The notes below the pieces were generated by a model. The model searched no databases. It saw only the letters and a list, made by a program, of their open reading frames with translations, and was not told where the DNA came from. Below are positions 7,476 to 7,878 of a stretch of 7,878 nucleotides of DNA, in pieces (position 1 is the stretch's first letter; each line of letters begins with the position of its first letter). A program made the position numbers and the translations under genes. Origin of the DNA: Planctomycetota bacterium (lineage in GTDB: Bacteria > Planctomycetota > Planctomycetia > Pirellulales > Thermoguttaceae). Location of the stretch: contig JABMRP010000832.1 in assembly GCA_013202535.1 (NCBI GenBank), positions 1-7,878 on the forward strand. The letters run 5' to 3'.

Positions 7476-7571
7476 AGCCCGTTGAAAAAGGGGACTGGCT
7501 CCGAGCGGAAGTCCCTCTTTCCCGGCGAATGAGGTTGGCGGCGAGGTGCCTGTCCCCCTTTTCAATAGGCT
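7476..7571. repeat. 96-bp imperfect inverted repeat, REP/MITE-like palindromic element
   Basis: The left arm (7476-7502) and the reverse complement of the right arm (7545-7571) agree at 22 of 27 positions. They share AGCC at the outer end, TTGAAAA, GGGGAC and GGC. The arms enclose a 42-base centre. The core pairs GGGGACTGGCTCC on the left with GGTGCCTGTCCCC on the right. I associate that pair of sequences with abundant dispersed palindromes in planctomycete genomes, but this is memory and not a search result. There is no coding capacity and no clear flanking target-site duplication. The centre carries a degenerate third copy of the arm, AGTCCCTCTTT (7510-7520). The right end stops 12 bases before the sigma-factor ATG, so the element would be in that gene's leader. 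Confidence 0.75.
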
Positions 7572-7583
7572 GATAGGGGAGCG

Positions 7584-7878
7584 ATGAACGAGACTACTTT
7601 CGGTTCGACGTCGTCGAGTCTGATTCGCGGTCTGCGGGAAAGCGAACCGGAGGCCTGGGGGCGAATGGCCAAGCTGTACGCTCCGACGGTCTACGCCTGG
7701 TGTCGGCACGCCGGGCTGGCCGAGGCCGACGTGCCCGACGTGGCCCAGGACGTGTTCTTATCCGTCCATCGGGGAATCGGATCGTTTCGCCAGGACAGGC
7801 CGGGCGACACGTTTCACGGCTGGCTGTGGACCATCACGCGCAACGCCGTGTTGGCCGTCTATCGCCGTCGCAAGAACC
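7584..7878 (+). CDS. ECF (extracytoplasmic function) RNA polymerase sigma factor, N-terminal part
   Basis: The first 98 codons are present and the gene runs off the right edge. It starts at ATG 7584, with AGGGGAG (7575-7581) as a close-spaced ribosome binding site, stronger than at other starts in the window. Residues 12-46 (LIRGLRESEPEAWGRMAKLY and following) fit sigma region 2.1. DVPDVAQDVFLSVHRGIGSF (49-68) is region 2.2, which in this family contacts the beta-prime clamp. FHGWLWTITRNAVLAVYRRR (77-96) covers regions 2.3-2.4, which melt and recognise the -10 element. Region 4 should follow outside the window. Known ECF sigma factors redirect RNA polymerase to stress, envelope or surface genes and are usually held by a partner; in planctomycetes this is often a membrane anti-sigma factor or a Ser/Thr kinase. 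No partner lies within view, and nothing upstream suggests one. Confidence 0.92.
   Translation, partial: MNETTFGSTSSSLIRGLRESEPEAWGRMAKLYAPTVYAWCRHAGLAEADVPDVAQDVFLSVHRGIGSFRQDRPGDTFHGWLWTITRNAVLAVYRRRKN

Larger units (their letters stand above)
7342..7583. other. Divergent intergenic region between antiporter and sigma factor
   Basis: This 242-bp region must hold the starts of two divergent transcripts. It contains overlapping -10 candidates (7428-7435) and the 96-bp inverted repeat (7476-7571). The stretch 7342-7427 contains an isolated TTGACA (7372-7377) with no usable -10 box 15-19 bases downstream. The open frame crossing it on the minus strand is the untranslated upstream extension of the antiporter frame or a shadow of the sigma gene. 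I see no small gene. Confidence 0.5.

Noticed and set aside
7338..7709. 123-aa minus-strand open frame across the sigma-factor start
   Set aside because: It overlaps the ECF sigma coding sequence and translates the palindromic element; there is no domain or homologue-like pattern.

Overview
The window is GC-rich with strongly biased codon use. It looks like a chromosomal segment from a planctomycete, probably of the Pirellulales type. The reasons are a long tetratricopeptide-repeat (TPR) protein with an N-terminal anchor, a polysaccharide-export lipoprotein in the local style, an ECF sigma factor, a small orphan protein family, start codons without clear Shine-Dalgarno sites, and a short palindromic element of a kind I associate with that phylum. 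The taxonomic call is inference from style and was not checked by search.

Layout from left to right. Positions 1-261 (minus strand) hold the first 87 residues of a polysaccharide export (Wza/OtnA-like) lipoprotein that runs off the left edge. Positions 262-811 are a divergent intergenic region with several hairpins and a good sigma-70-like promoter (727-754) pointing right. Positions 812-5173 (plus) encode a 1453-residue membrane-anchored TPR protein, the dominant feature of the window. A weak terminator (5234-5263) and a TACAAT -10 box (5267-5272) separate it from a 90-residue uncharacterised protein (5326-5598, plus). That gene meets, stop codon to stop codon and with no spacer, a 580-residue NhaC-family antiporter gene (5599-7341, minus). 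The last intergenic region (7342-7583) carries back-to-back -10 candidates and a 96-bp imperfect inverted repeat ending 12 bases before the start of an ECF sigma factor (7584-7878, plus), which is cut by the right edge.

Functionally, the left side suggests exopolysaccharide secretion: an outer-membrane export lipoprotein diverges from a large periplasmic TPR scaffold candidate. The antiporter is an independent ion-homeostasis gene, and the sigma factor starts a regulatory locus whose partner lies outside the window. I see no CRISPR array, tRNA, rRNA, transposase or phage gene, and no convincing new multi-gene system. The points most worth a second look are the palindromic element in the sigma-factor leader, the structured 550-bp intergenic region, the TPR/export pairing, and the small orphan protein with its abutting convergent stop.
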